DNA from: Caulobacter hibisci
Lineage (GTDB): Bacteria; Pseudomonadota; Alphaproteobacteria; Caulobacterales; Caulobacteraceae
Reading direction: 5' to 3'
Assembly (NCBI RefSeq): GCF_016135805.1
Contig: NZ_JADWOX010000010.1
Span: 62,001-126,000 of the forward strand
DNA: 64,000 nt
Shown: positions 8,133 to 17,235 of the stretch, in pieces
Layout of the letters: every line of letters begins with the position of its first letter
Numbering within the stretch: the stretch's first letter is position 1
Notes under the pieces: generated by a model
The model's input: the letters and a program-made list of their open reading frames with translations, nothing else
Told to the model about the DNA's origin: nothing
The model's database searches: none
Translations under genes and position numbers: made by a program

Positions 8133-9473
8133 ATGGACGCGCGTAATCGAGAAACCCCCTATGCGCCGGCTCTTCCGCCGGCGCCGGAGCCGGCCAAGCC
8201 CTCCGCCTCGGCGGTCAAGGCCGCCAAGGCTGTACGCGCGGCCGTGCGCCCGACCCTGACCTTCGTCCACCGCTGGGTGGGGCTGGTCATCGCCGGCTTC
8301 CTGTTCATCTCCGGGGTCACCGGCGCGGTGATCTCGTGGGACCACGAGCTGGACGACATCCTCAATCCGCACCTGATGCACGCCAGGACCGACGGTCCGG
8401 CCCTGCCGACCCTCGACATCGTCAAGCAGGTCGAGGCCCGCGATCCCCGCGTGATCGTCTCTTACTTCCCGCTGACCGCCGAGCCGGGCGAGACCCTGGC
8501 CATCGGCGTCGACGCCCGCCAGGATCCAAAGACCGGCAAGCACTACGAGCTCGGCTACAATCAGGTGTTCATCGACCCGGCGACGGGCCAGGAACAGGGC
8601 CGGCGCGAGTGGGGCGCGGTCTGGCCGATCACCACCGAGACCTTCGTCTCGTTCCTCTACATCCTGCACTACACCCTGCACATTCCCGAGTTCTGGGGGA
8701 TCGACCGCTGGGGTGTCTGGTTGCTGGGCGGCATCGCGGTGCTGTGGACGCTGGACTGCTTCGTCGGCTTCTACCTGACCCTGCCGGCCAGCCCGACCAA
8801 TGGGCGCAAGCCGGCCAAGAGCTTCTGGAGCCGCTGGAAGCCGGCCTGGCAGATCAAGACCAAGGCCAGCGCCTACCGGATCAATTTCGACATCCACCGG
8901 GCCTTCGGCCTGTGGCTGTGGGGCGTGCTGTTCGTGGTGGCCTTCACGGCCTTCTCGCTGAACCTCTACAGCGAGGTGTTCTACCCGGTGATGTCGAAGA
9001 TCTCGAAGGTCTCGCCGACGCCGTTCGACACCCGCGTGCCGACCAGCCACGACAACCCGATCCTGCCCAAGCTGACCTATGAGGCGATCATCGCCAAGGC
9101 CAGGACCGACGCGGCCGCGCGCGGCTTCACCGCCCCGGTGGGCGGGGCCTTCTACTCGCCGCACTACGGCGTCTACGGCGTGGCCTTCCACAAGGTGGGC
9201 GACGACCACGGCGCTGGCGGTGTGGGCCCGCCCTACCTCTATTACGACGGCGCCGACGGCCGCTATCTGGGCGAGCGCCTGCCGTGGAAGGGCACGGCGG
9301 CCGACATCTTCGTCCAGGCGCAGTTCCCGCTGCACTCGGGCCGGATTCTGGGCCTGCCGGGCCGCATCCTGATCTCGCTGACCGGCCTGGTCGTGGCCGC
9401 GCTCAGCGTCACCGGCGTGGTCATCTGGCTGAAGAAGCGCCGGGCGCGGGTGCTGAGGAAGAAGCCGGCCTGA
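8133..9473 (+). CDS. PepSY-associated membrane protein, probable iron-uptake reductase component
   Basis: 446 residues, ATG at 8133 with strong site GGAGGCGGG. Four membrane segments can be seen at about 46-68, 193-217, 253-278 and 411-435, with periplasmic PepSY-type regions between them (GVTGAVISWDHEL; SGRILGLPGRI). His residues flank membrane segments (FVHRWVGL, LHYTLH), as expected of haem- or metal-handling proteins of this family. Such proteins often lie directly after TonB siderophore receptors and are thought to help release iron from siderophores by reduction. The short spacing to the receptor suggests one operon. The function is inferred from family and context. Confidence 0.85.
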   Translation: MDARNRETPYAPALPPAPEPAKPSASAVKAAKAVRAAVRPTLTFVHRWVGLVIAGFLFISGVTGAVISWDHELDDILNPHLMHARTDGPALPTLDIVKQVEARDPRVIVSYFPLTAEPGETLAIGVDARQDPKTGKHYELGYNQVFIDPATGQEQGRREWGAVWPITTETFVSFLYILHYTLHIPEFWGIDRWGVWLLGGIAVLWTLDCFVGFYLTLPASPTNGRKPAKSFWSRWKPAWQIKTKASAYRINFDIHRAFGLWLWGVLFVVAFTAFSLNLYSEVFYPVMSKISKVSPTPFDTRVPTSHDNPILPKLTYEAIIAKARTDAAARGFTAPVGGAFYSPHYGVYGVAFHKVGDDHGAGGVGPPYLYYDGADGRYLGERLPWKGTAADIFVQAQFPLHSGRILGLPGRILISLTGLVVAALSVTGVVIWLKKRRARVLRKKPA

Positions 9474-9477
9474 GGTC

Positions 9478-9894
9478 TCAGCAGCTGGTATGGCCGCTGC
9501 GCGTCCAGGCGGCCGACGCTTTGGCGAGCTCGCGCAGCACGGACAGGTCCACGTCGCTCAGGCGCTTGAGATAGACGCAGGCCACGCTGGAGCGGTGCTT
9601 GCCGAGCCTGGCCAGCAGAGTTTCGCGCTCGGGGAAGTCCGAGGCGAAGTAGAGCACCAGGTCGGCCTTGCGTGGCGAGAAGCCGAGCAGGGGCCAGTCC
9701 ATCGGCTTGGCGCCGTCCGTCGAATAGGAGCCGAAGCCGACGATCGAGGGACCCCACATCACCGCCGGCGCGCCGGCGATCTCGCTGAGGATCTCGCGGA
9801 CGACGGCCGCGTCGGCGCGCCGGTTCTCGGGCGCGGCGGCCAGGAAGTCGTCGACGCTGGCGTCGGTGGGGCGGGTCTTGGGTTCGGCGGCCAT
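9478..9894 (-). CDS. DUF1801 family protein
   Basis: 138 residues, convergent with the PepSY gene with only four bases between stops. The sequence pattern VDDFLAAAP, GAPAVMWGPSIVGFGSYS and FSPRKADLVLYF matches the DUF1801 (YdhG/YjbR-like) fold of small soluble proteins. No catalytic residues are evident and no specific biochemical role is established for the family as far as I know. It has no obvious operon partner. Confidence 0.85.
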   Translation of the reverse strand: MAAEPKTRPTDASVDDFLAAAPENRRADAAVVREILSEIAGAPAVMWGPSIVGFGSYSTDGAKPMDWPLLGFSPRKADLVLYFASDFPERETLLARLGKHRSSVACVYLKRLSDVDLSVLRELAKASAAWTRSGHTSC

Positions 9895-9983
9895 GGCGGG
9901 GCTCTCGGGACGATCCGGGCAGATTGAGCGGGGAGGCGGCTTCTGCCAAGGTCCCCGCGCAAGTGCGCGCTTTCGGGGGAAAC

Positions 9984-11801
9984 ATGGTCACGCGTCGCGG
10001 ATTTCTGGCTGCCGGTTGCTGCGCGGCCTGTTCGACTCCGGCCTTCGGCGCTTTAGCGGCCTCGGGCAAGGCCAAGCCGGGCCTGTCGACCTTCGCCTAT
10101 GACCGCGTGCGGCTGGGGCCGGGCAAGATGCAGGACCAGCTGGCGCACCAGCACCGCCTGTTCATGGGCCTCGACGACGACCGCCTGCTGAAGCCCTTCC
10201 GCCAGCGCGCCGGCCTGCCGGCGCCGGGCGCCGACATGGGCGGCTGGTACGACGACAGCGCCGACTTCCATATCGACGTCAACGACTGGAGCACGGCCAA
10301 CTGGCACGGCTACATCCCCGGCCACAGCTTCGGCCAATACGTCTCGGGCCTGTCGCGCTACGTCGCCATCACCGGCGATCCGGCGACGCGCGAGAAGGTG
10401 CGGGGTCTGGTGACGAAGTACGCCGACACCATCTCGCCGCGGTTCTTCGCCGGCTACACCCTGCCGGCCTATACCTACGACAAGATCGTCATCGGCCTGA
10501 TCGACGCGTACCGCTACGCCGGGATCAAGGAGGCCGGGCCGGCGCTCGACAAGGTCACCGACGCCGTCCTGCCGGTGCTGCCGGAAAAGGCCCTGACTCG
10601 CGAGGAGCGCCGCCAGCGGCCCTATGCCAGCGAGGCCGAGATCTGGGACGAGCCCTACACCCTGCCCGAGAACCTGTTCCTGGCCTGGGAGCTGGGCCTG
10701 GGCGAGCGCTACAAGGATCTGGCCCTGCGCTACATGCAGGACGCGGCGCTGTTCGATCCGCTGGCGCGGGGCCAGAGCCCGCTGGCCGGCAAGCACGCCT
10801 ACAGCCACGTCAACGCCCTGAACTCGGCGATCCAGGCCTGGTACGCGACCGGCGACGAAAAGTACCTGAAGGCCGCCCGCAACGGTTTCGACTTCGTGGT
10901 CAGGCAGTCCTTCGCCACCGGCGGCTGGGGCCCGAACGAGGAGCTGGTCGGGCCGGACGACACCGAGACCCTGCTGAAGTCGCTGACCGAAACCCACCGC
11001 ACCTTCGAGACGCCGTGCGGGGCCTACGGTCACTTCAAGATCGCCCGCTCGCTGCTGCAGATCACCAAGGATCCCCGCTACGGCGACAGCATGGAGCGGG
11101 TGCTCTACAACACCATCCTCGGCGCCAAGGACACCACGCCCAAGGGCGAGACCTTCTACTATTCCGACTACAGCGACACGGCGTCGAAGTTCTATCGCGA
11201 CGAGCTGTGGCCCTGCTGCTCGGGGACCTTCATACAGCTGGCGGCCGACTACGGGATCAGCGCCTATCTGCGGGACGGCGCGCGGCTCTATGTGAACCTC
11301 TACGTTCCTTCGACCCTGAAGGCGTCGGTGGGCGACCTGCCGGTGTCGCTGCGCCAGGACACCCGCTATCCGCTGGAGCCCACGACCGAGATCGCCGTCG
11401 ACCCGGCGCGGGCCGGGCGCTTCTCGCTGATGCTGCGGGTGCCCGCTTGGGCGGGGGCGGGCAGCCGCATCCTGGTCAATGGCCAGCCGGCGGGCGTGGC
11501 GGCGCGGCCGGGGACCTTCGTCGAGCTCGATCGCGTCTGGTGGCCCGGCGACAAGGTGCGGCTGCTGTTCGACATGGCCCCGCGGCTGGAGCCGCTGAAC
11601 GCCGCCCATCCGGAGGTGGTGGCGCTGATGACCGGCCCGTTGGCGCTGTTCCCGCTCGGCCATGGCGAGGTGAAGCTGACTCGGGCGCAATGGCTGTCGG
11701 CGCGCCAGCAGGGAGCCGAGTGGCGGGCCGGGAACGTGGCGTTCAAGCCCTTCATGGCCATCGGCGACGAGACGTATCGGCTGTACGGGCGGCTAGTGTG
11801 A
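9984..11801 (+). CDS. GH127-like (DUF1680) secreted glycosidase, beta-L-arabinofuranosidase family
   Basis: 605 residues from ATG 9984, preceded by GGGGGAAAC. A twin-arginine signal (VTRRGFLAAG) directs export. The body is an alpha/alpha barrel followed by beta-sandwich regions, of the DUF1680/GH127 type. Residues expected for the zinc-thiolate active site are present: Glu342 and Cys345 in FETPCGAYGH, and the Cys411-Cys412 pair in PCCSGTF. The family removes beta-L-arabinofuranose from plant glycans, but members vary in specificity. Together with GH74 at 3480 it suggests hemicellulose or plant glycoprotein use. It ends just before repeat R2. Confidence 0.85.
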   Translation: MVTRRGFLAAGCCAACSTPAFGALAASGKAKPGLSTFAYDRVRLGPGKMQDQLAHQHRLFMGLDDDRLLKPFRQRAGLPAPGADMGGWYDDSADFHIDVNDWSTANWHGYIPGHSFGQYVSGLSRYVAITGDPATREKVRGLVTKYADTISPRFFAGYTLPAYTYDKIVIGLIDAYRYAGIKEAGPALDKVTDAVLPVLPEKALTREERRQRPYASEAEIWDEPYTLPENLFLAWELGLGERYKDLALRYMQDAALFDPLARGQSPLAGKHAYSHVNALNSAIQAWYATGDEKYLKAARNGFDFVVRQSFATGGWGPNEELVGPDDTETLLKSLTETHRTFETPCGAYGHFKIARSLLQITKDPRYGDSMERVLYNTILGAKDTTPKGETFYYSDYSDTASKFYRDELWPCCSGTFIQLAADYGISAYLRDGARLYVNLYVPSTLKASVGDLPVSLRQDTRYPLEPTTEIAVDPARAGRFSLMLRVPAWAGAGSRILVNGQPAGVAARPGTFVELDRVWWPGDKVRLLFDMAPRLEPLNAAHPEVVALMTGPLALFPLGHGEVKLTRAQWLSARQQGAEWRAGNVAFKPFMAIGDETYRLYGRLV

Positions 11802-11802
11802 T

Positions 11803-11934
11803 CCCTCTCCCAGAGGGAGAGGGAGGGGCCCAGGCGTAGCCTGGGAGGGGGAGGGGTTACGAAGTTGGACGGCGTGTCGGCGCTCCGTCGGGCGCCGTAA
11901 CCCCTCACCCCGACCCTCTCCCTATGGGAGAGGG
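11803..11934. repeat. Large palindromic intergenic repeat R2
   Basis: About 130 bases with the same nested arms as R1: CCTCTCCCAGAGGGAGAGGG at the left with a near-complement at the right, and GAGGGGTTAC pairing with GTAACCCCTC. It lies between the convergent GH127 and CarD genes. The central loops of R1 and R2 differ, so the arms are what is conserved. Confidence 0.8.
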
Positions 11935-11958
11935 AGACCCACACCGTCTTTCCCAAAC

Positions 11959-11986
11959 GAAAAACGCCCCCGGTGAACCGGGGGCG
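11959..11986 (-). terminator. Rho-independent terminator of the carD gene
   Basis: On the minus strand CGCCCCCGG pairs with CCGGGGGCG around TTCA and is followed by TTTTT. It lies 32 bases after the CarD stop codon. Confidence 0.85.
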
Positions 11987-12018
11987 TCTTCGGAAACGTC
12001 GTCGGAGGCGGGAAGGCC

Positions 12019-12525
12019 TCAGGCGGCGGTCTTGACCAGCGACTTGGTCAGGATGCCGATGGCGGCTTCGCGGTCGATGCGCTCGATGGCGGCGACTTCG
12101 CGGGCCATGCGGTCCAGGGCCGATTCATAGAGCTGGCGCTCCGAATAGGACTGTTCCGGCTGGTTTTCGGCGCGGTGCAGGTCGCGGACCACTTCGGCGA
12201 TCGAGACGAGGTCGCCCGAGTTGATCTTGGCTTCGTATTCCTGGGCGCGACGCGACCACATGGTGCGCTTCACGCGGGCGCGGCCCTTCAGGGTGGTCAG
12301 GGCCTGGTTGACGACGTCGCCTTCGGCCAGCGGGCGCAGGCCGGCGGCCTTGGCCTTCTTGGTCGGGACGCGAAGGGTCATCTTCTCGTGGTCGAAGGTG
12401 ATGACGTAAACCTCGAGCGACATCCCGGCCACTTCCTGGGTCTCGATGCCCTGGATCGTCCCCACGCCGTGGGCGGGATAGACGACATGATCGCCGACCG
12501 AGAATTCCAGACCGCTCTTGCTCAT
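12019..12525 (-). CDS. carD: CarD/CdnL-family RNA polymerase-binding regulator
   Basis: 168 residues, ATG at 12525 with GAGGAC upstream. Residues about 7-65 form the Tudor-like RNA-polymerase interaction domain (FSVGDHVVYPAHGVGTIQGIE, split here as FSVGDHVVYP and AHGVGTI). The rest is helical and ends in ERIDREAAIGILTKS, typical of the CdnL group. The protein binds the RNA polymerase beta subunit and stabilises promoter opening, notably at rRNA and growth-related promoters. Length matches alphaproteobacterial CdnL. It neighbours fdxA, a frequently seen order in this class. Confidence 0.93.
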   Translation of the reverse strand: MSKSGLEFSVGDHVVYPAHGVGTIQGIETQEVAGMSLEVYVITFDHEKMTLRVPTKKAKAAGLRPLAEGDVVNQALTTLKGRARVKRTMWSRRAQEYEAKINSGDLVSIAEVVRDLHRAENQPEQSYSERQLYESALDRMAREVAAIERIDREAAIGILTKSLVKTAA

Positions 12526-12840
12526 TCGTTCGTCCTCATAAAATTGGGCTCGCGCCCAAAACGCCGTTTCCAACCATCCCAAAAGGCGATAGCAACCCGT
12601 CCGTCGGAGAGGCGGGGCCAAGTCGGTCAGGATTTGGAGTGTCTTCTTAAGTCACCCTTCGCCTTCGATCGGGCGAGCCGTTGGACGGCTGTCGTCTTCC
12701 ACCAGACGTGCAGGTGCGAGGGCGCATCCGTCACGTCGGAGGCGACAATAGCATAAAATTCAGCCTCATGAAAGGCTTGCGACCCCGCATGGGGGCGCCG
12801 CGGCGCGAAACGCGCCGCCTGAACGCTGATCAGGACGCGA
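12526..12840. other. Gap between carD and fdxA without a gene
   Basis: The 315-base spacer carries the leader of carD and the 3' flank of fdxA (both minus strand). A small hairpin (GCGGCGCG with CGCGCCGC, about 12808-12826) lies about 15 bases after the fdxA stop, without a clear U-run. No tRNA, small RNA or open frame with coding character was recognised. Confidence 0.5.
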
Positions 12841-13182
12841 TCAGGAGCCCTTGCCGGGCTTTTCGCTGAAGTACTTTTCGAACTTTCCGGTCTCGCGCTC
12901 GAACTCGGCGCGGTCGGCCGGGGGCTCGCCCTTCACGGTGATGTTCGGCCAGACCTTGGCGTAGTCGGAATTGATCCGCAGCCACTTGCCGTCGGCGTCG
13001 TCCTCGGTGTCCGGCTTGATGGCGTCGACCGGGCATTCCGGTTCGCAGACGCCGCAGTCGATGCATTCGTCCGGATTGATCACGAGGGTGTTTTCGCCCT
13101 CGTAGAAGCAATCCACCGGGCACACCTCGACGCAGTCCATGAACTTGCAGCGGATGCAGGCGTCGGTGACGATGTAGGTCAT
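12841..13182 (-). CDS. fdxA: Seven-iron ferredoxin FdxA
   Basis: 113 residues. The N-terminal half holds nine cysteines at 9, 12, 17, 21, 25, 40, 43, 46 and 50 in two clusters ([17 protein letters not shown] and [12 protein letters not shown]). That is the pattern of ferredoxins with one [3Fe-4S] and one [4Fe-4S] cluster. The tail ([21 protein letters not shown]) is the usual extension of alphaproteobacterial FdxA. It acts as a soluble electron carrier; partners are not encoded nearby. Confidence 0.95.
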   Translation of the reverse strand: MTYIVTDACIRCKFMDCVEVCPVDCFYEGENTLVINPDECIDCGVCEPECPVDAIKPDTEDDADGKWLRINSDYAKVWPNITVKGEPPADRAEFERETGKFEKYFSEKPGKGS

Positions 13183-13439
13183 CGGAACTTGGCGGCTTTC
13201 TGGGACGGACGTAACGCGGCCGCGTTTTCGGAGCGACGGCGCCGAATGTCAATGCGGCGTGGCGTGCAGCGCACGCAGGATTTCTTATCACGCCAGCAGG
13301 CGGGCGCCGAAAATACCGTTTCGTCGGGTCCTCGACAGTGGAGAACGAGGTTCGTCGAAAGATACCAATTCTTATGGAAAAGCGTTTCACTGTGCGGTTG
13401 AGGATACGCCGCATAACAACGTCGGGCAGCCGACATCAG

Positions 13440-15518
13440 ATGATCAACATGGCCCTGAAGACCGCTTCGCCATTCGCGGCGGAGGACATCAATGCGCAGC
13501 TCAGGCTTCGAATGGCGTCGTTCGAGGCCTTCGTCGCGCATGCGCCGTTCGCGGCCGCGCTGATCGATCGGGCCGGCCGCCTGAACGCGGTCAGCGCCGA
13601 GTGGCGCGACGAGGACCTGACGCCCGGCCTGCATCCGGGCGACCTGTTCGCCCGCAGCCTGATGAACGTGGAGGACGTCGAGAGCCTGGAGCAATGCCTG
13701 GCTTCGGGCGAGCCGTTCTCGCGCTACCGCGCCCAGGTGGTCGACGGCGCCCAGCGGATCTGGCGCAGCGAGTTCGCCGCCTGCCGCAGCGACGAGGGGG
13801 TCATCTTCGCCGTCATCGTCACCGCCCGCGACGTCACCGGCTACGCCCAGACCGCTCTGCGGGCCGAGCGCAACGAGCAGCGGCTGAAGCTGGCGCTGGA
13901 GCTCGACGACCTGATGGTCCGCGAGGTCGATCTGAAGACCGGCGAGGTCTATGTCTCGGGCACCTGCCCCGAGCTCGAGAAGTGGTGCCTGTTCGACCGC
14001 GACCCGCTGGAGATCGTCCACGAGGAAGACCGCGAGCGCATGGCCCAGATCATGCGGTCGCGCCGTGACGGCGAGGCGGCGGTGTTCGAGTTCCGTCTCA
14101 ACCGCGACGACGGCGTCGAGACCTGGGTGCGGTCGGTCGGCAAGCGCTTCGTCGGCGGCGACGGCCAGCCCGAGCGGCTGGTCAACCTGTTCAAGGACAT
14201 CACCGACCGCCGCCGCCAGACCGAGGCGGTCGAGACCCTGGCCTTCCGCGATCCGCTGACCAGCCTGCCCAACCGGGCCTTCTTCCAGCGCAAGTTCCAG
14301 GAGGCAGTCGACGCCTCGGAGATGGTCGGCGAGATTTTCGGCCTGATCATGATCGACGTCGATCACTTCAAGGACATCAACGACACCCTGGGCCACGACG
14401 CCGGCGACGCCCTGCTGCGGCGGCTGGCCGACGTGCTGCGCCACGCCTTCCGGGCCGGCGACACCGTGGCCCGCCTGGGCGGCGACGAGTTCGCGGTGAT
14501 CCTGCGCGGCCTGCACGGCGAGGCCGACATGCTGCGGCCGATCAAGGCCCTGCAGGAGCTGCTGCGCCAGCCGATCCAGCACGCCGGCCGCAGCTTCTCG
14601 GTCAGCGCCAGCATCGGCGCGGCCCTGCACGGCGATCCCGACGCCGACCCCAGCCACATCTTCAAGAACGCCGACATCGCCCTCTACCGGGCCAAGGACG
14701 AGGGCCGCAACCGCTCGATCGTCTTCGACCCGTCGATGCGCTCGGCCCTGGAGCAGCGGCTGGAGCTGCTGCGCGACGTGCGCGCGGCGATCGAGGCCGA
14801 CGAGTTCACCCTCTACTACCAGCCGGTGATCGACCTGGCCTCCAACAGCATCGCCGGCTTCGAGGCGCTGATGCGCTGGGCCCACCCCGAGCAGGGAATC
14901 CTGACGCCCGACCGCTTCATGCCCGCCTTCGAGGACCAGGACCTGTCGTTGAAGCTGGGCGACGTGGCGTTCGAGACGGCGCTGAAGCAGATGCGGGCCT
15001 GGCTGGACGCCGGCATCGAGTTCGGCCGGGTGGCGGTCAACATCTCGGCCGCCCAGTTCCGCTCGGGCCGCCTGGCCGAGGAGGTGCAGGAGCGCCTGGC
15101 CCGCTGGAACGTGCCCTGCGATCGCCTGACCATCGAGGTCACCGAGCACGTCTACATGGGCTGGGCCTCGGACGTGGTCAGCGACACTGTGCGCAAGCTG
15201 CACGCGGCCGGGGTTATGATCGCCCTGGACGACTTCGGCACCGGCTACGCCAGCCTGGCCAACCTGCGCCAGTTCCCGATCGACCGGCTGAAGATCGACA
15301 AGGGCTTCGTCCAGAACGCCGAGGACGCGGCGATCGTCAAGGCCGTTATCACCCTGGGCTCGTCGATGGGCATGAAGGTGGTCGCCGAGGGCGTCGAGGA
15401 CAGGGAACAGCTGGAAGCCCTGGCCGCCTATGGCTGCGACCAGGTGCAGGGCTACCACTTCAGCCGCCCGATGCCGGCCGACAAGGTGCCGGGGTTCGTG
15501 GACGGGTTCGTTGGGTAG
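13440..15518 (+). CDS. PAS-GGDEF-EAL cyclic-di-GMP signalling protein
   Basis: About 692 residues from ATG 13440; ATG 13449 is an alternative and the frame is open further upstream. Two PAS-type sensor regions (about 20-115 and 130-240) precede a GGDEF domain with an intact GGDEF motif at residues 347-351 and an EAL domain starting at Glu475. EAL catalytic signatures are present (EALMRW, NISAAQF, IEVTEH, DDFGTGYASL, LKIDKGFV, VVAEGVE). Both synthesis and breakdown of c-di-GMP are therefore possible; one domain may regulate the other. No membrane segment is seen, so it is probably cytosolic. It stands alone on its strand. Confidence 0.93.
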   Translation: MINMALKTASPFAAEDINAQLRLRMASFEAFVAHAPFAAALIDRAGRLNAVSAEWRDEDLTPGLHPGDLFARSLMNVEDVESLEQCLASGEPFSRYRAQVVDGAQRIWRSEFAACRSDEGVIFAVIVTARDVTGYAQTALRAERNEQRLKLALELDDLMVREVDLKTGEVYVSGTCPELEKWCLFDRDPLEIVHEEDRERMAQIMRSRRDGEAAVFEFRLNRDDGVETWVRSVGKRFVGGDGQPERLVNLFKDITDRRRQTEAVETLAFRDPLTSLPNRAFFQRKFQEAVDASEMVGEIFGLIMIDVDHFKDINDTLGHDAGDALLRRLADVLRHAFRAGDTVARLGGDEFAVILRGLHGEADMLRPIKALQELLRQPIQHAGRSFSVSASIGAALHGDPDADPSHIFKNADIALYRAKDEGRNRSIVFDPSMRSALEQRLELLRDVRAAIEADEFTLYYQPVIDLASNSIAGFEALMRWAHPEQGILTPDRFMPAFEDQDLSLKLGDVAFETALKQMRAWLDAGIEFGRVAVNISAAQFRSGRLAEEVQERLARWNVPCDRLTIEVTEHVYMGWASDVVSDTVRKLHAAGVMIALDDFGTGYASLANLRQFPIDRLKIDKGFVQNAEDAAIVKAVITLGSSMGMKVVAEGVEDREQLEALAAYGCDQVQGYHFSRPMPADKVPGFVDGFVG

Positions 15519-15574
15519 GGCGTAAGCGGTCCAGGCAGACTTGGGCGGCGTGCGCCTCCAGCAAGCGCTGAAGT

Positions 15575-15934
15575 CTAGAGGGCTGCATCCCGTCGGACCG
15601 CCTCGATCAGCCGTCTCCTGCTCAGGATGACCGGCAGTGTCACAAGGACGCCGACCAAAAAGTACAAGAGCGCGTTCGACGCTATTATGGCGATGGTCCA
15701 GAGGCCGGCGGCGTAATCACTGATGCCCGACAGGCCGAGCATGAAGACCGAAGATGGCCAGAGAACAATGCCCCACCACGGCAGGCCGATCACGGGATTT
15801 AGGAAGTACAATGCCGTGGCGGCCAACAGGCCGGTCATCGCGAAGATCACCCCGTAGCCAAAGGCGTATGACCACCGAGGACGAGCTGATTTCGACGTCG
15901 TCATCGTGCTTTGAAAGTTTTCGTCGCCCGTCAT
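15575..15934 (-). CDS. Small inner-membrane protein of unknown function
   Basis: 119 residues with three likely membrane segments (about 23-45, 51-72 and 77-103) and a basic C-terminus (SRRRLIEAVRRDAAL). No family is recognised. It starts nine bases after the stop of the secreted protein gene at 15944-16753 on the same strand, so the two probably form an operon. An internal Met (MTTSKSAR) is another possible start. Codon use is less G+C-rich than in the neighbours. Confidence 0.65.
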   Translation of the reverse strand: MTGDENFQSTMTTSKSARPRWSYAFGYGVIFAMTGLLAATALYFLNPVIGLPWWGIVLWPSSVFMLGLSGISDYAAGLWTIAIIASNALLYFLVGVLVTLPVILSRRRLIEAVRRDAAL

Positions 15935-15943
15935 CGTCGCCAG

Positions 15944-16753
15944 CTACTTCAGCTGCGTCTTGTTGATCTTGCCCTGGTCGACGATCCAGACGTCCTTGCC
16001 GCCGTTGGTGCCGATGGCCAGGGGCAGCTTGTAGAGCAGGCTGAGGAAGACCTGGGTCTCGACCGGGGTCGGCGAGACGATGTGGGTGGCGAAGGCCAGG
16101 GCGGGTTTGCCCTCGGCGGCCTTGGGCTTCTCGATCATCAGGCACGAGGCCGACAGGGCGTCGACGCGGGTCACCGTCTTGCCGTCGGCGGCGACGCTGA
16201 TCCGGTAGTGGCCGCCGACCGGAATGGCGCCGGCCGCGGGGCTGGGGGCCAGCAGCCAGACGATGAAGCCGTCGCCCTCGGGGTCGCGGACGATGGCGGT
16301 GTTGTAGCCGGCGCGGCAGGTCTTGGGCTGGACGGCGATGGCGGCCTGGCGGGCCGAGAAGGTCAGGCGCTCGTCTTCGGAGAGCTTGCGATCGGCCGGT
16401 TCGGTGACCGCGCCGGCGCCCTTGCCGTCGACGACGACGTCGTAGCCGATCTCCAGGCCCGAGCCGGTGTCGCGCAGGAAGCGGACGGTGGCCGTCCGGC
16501 CGTCGTCCTCGACCAGCCAGCCTTTGAGGCCGGCGCCCTGCAGGTCGGGCACCTTCTTGGCCAGGGCGTCGCTGGCCAGCCAGGCGGCGATGTCCTGCCG
16601 GTAGATGGCGCGGCCCAGCTGTTCGACCTGGGGCAGGTCGAAGGCGCGGATAGGCGGGGGAGGCTTGGCGGGAGATTGGGCGGGTTGGGCGTGGGCGACG
16701 CCGGTGAACAACAGGGCCAGGCTGAAGGCCAAGGCCGGATGGAACGACGCCAC
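15944..16753 (-). CDS. Secreted protein of unknown function
   Basis: 269 residues with a signal peptide (about 1-22, ending AHAQP). The mature part contains two cysteines (KTCRAGYN, SASCLMIEK) that could form a disulfide, and a C-terminal segment SPTPVETQVFLSLLYKLPL. No known domain was recognised; it looks like a periplasmic protein found in relatives of Caulobacter. It precedes the small membrane protein at 15575-15934 by nine bases. Confidence 0.75.
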   Translation of the reverse strand: MASFHPALAFSLALLFTGVAHAQPAQSPAKPPPPIRAFDLPQVEQLGRAIYRQDIAAWLASDALAKKVPDLQGAGLKGWLVEDDGRTATVRFLRDTGSGLEIGYDVVVDGKGAGAVTEPADRKLSEDERLTFSARQAAIAVQPKTCRAGYNTAIVRDPEGDGFIVWLLAPSPAAGAIPVGGHYRISVAADGKTVTRVDALSASCLMIEKPKAAEGKPALAFATHIVSPTPVETQVFLSLLYKLPLAIGTNGGKDVWIVDQGKINKTQLK

Positions 16754-16839
16754 GCGATGAACTCCCCCGGATTGAACTCCACCGAAGGTAGCGGATGGCG
16801 CGACGGCGTCTATGGCAAAGGTGGGGCGTTGATCAGATG

Positions 16840-16934
16840 CTCCCCCTCTGGGAGAGCTGTCGCGAAGCCAGTGAGGGGGTCTTGCCGCGGCGCTGTCCCC
16901 CTCCGGCGCTCTGGTCCTCGCCCAGAGGGGGAGA
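16840..16934. repeat. Palindromic intergenic repeat R3
   Basis: CTCCCCCTCTGGGAG at the left and CCCAGAGGGGGAG at the right are complementary and enclose about 65 bases. It lies just after the S4 gene 3' end. The outer arms recall R1 and R2 but the interior differs. Confidence 0.65.
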
Positions 16935-16941
16935 AGCTCCC

Positions 16942-17235
16942 TTACCCCTCCACCGCCTCGTACAGCCCCCGCGCCTCGGTGGCGGGGCCCCGCCGTTCGC
17001 CGCAGTCGAGGACCCGCACGTTGACCAGCCGGCCGCCGATGGCGAAGAGCAGGACGTCGCCGGCCTTGAGCGTGCGGGAGGGCTTGTCGACGCGGCTTTC
17101 GGGGACGCCTGCGCGGGTCAGGCGGATGCGGCCCTCATCGACGAAGCGGGCGGCCATCGAGCGGGTCTTGAAGAAGCGGGCGCGCCACAGCCAGACGTCG
17201 GCCCGGCAATGATCTTCATGAACGACGTCGCTCAT
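16942..17235 (-). CDS. S4-domain RNA-binding protein (HslR-like)
   Basis: 97 residues. An S4 RNA-binding fold occupies most of the chain (CRADVWLWRARFFKTRSMAARFVDEGRIRL, shown by the pieces DVWLWRARFFKTRS and RFVDEGRIRL, then LKAGDVLLFAIG). This is the group of HslR, which in E. coli binds stalled 50S subunits. Its ATG overlaps the stop of the Suv3-like helicase gene as ATGA, so both are made together. That suggests a shared role in RNA or ribosome quality control (inference). Confidence 0.9.
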   Translation of the reverse strand: MSDVVHEDHCRADVWLWRARFFKTRSMAARFVDEGRIRLTRAGVPESRVDKPSRTLKAGDVLLFAIGGRLVNVRVLDCGERRGPATEARGLYEAVEG

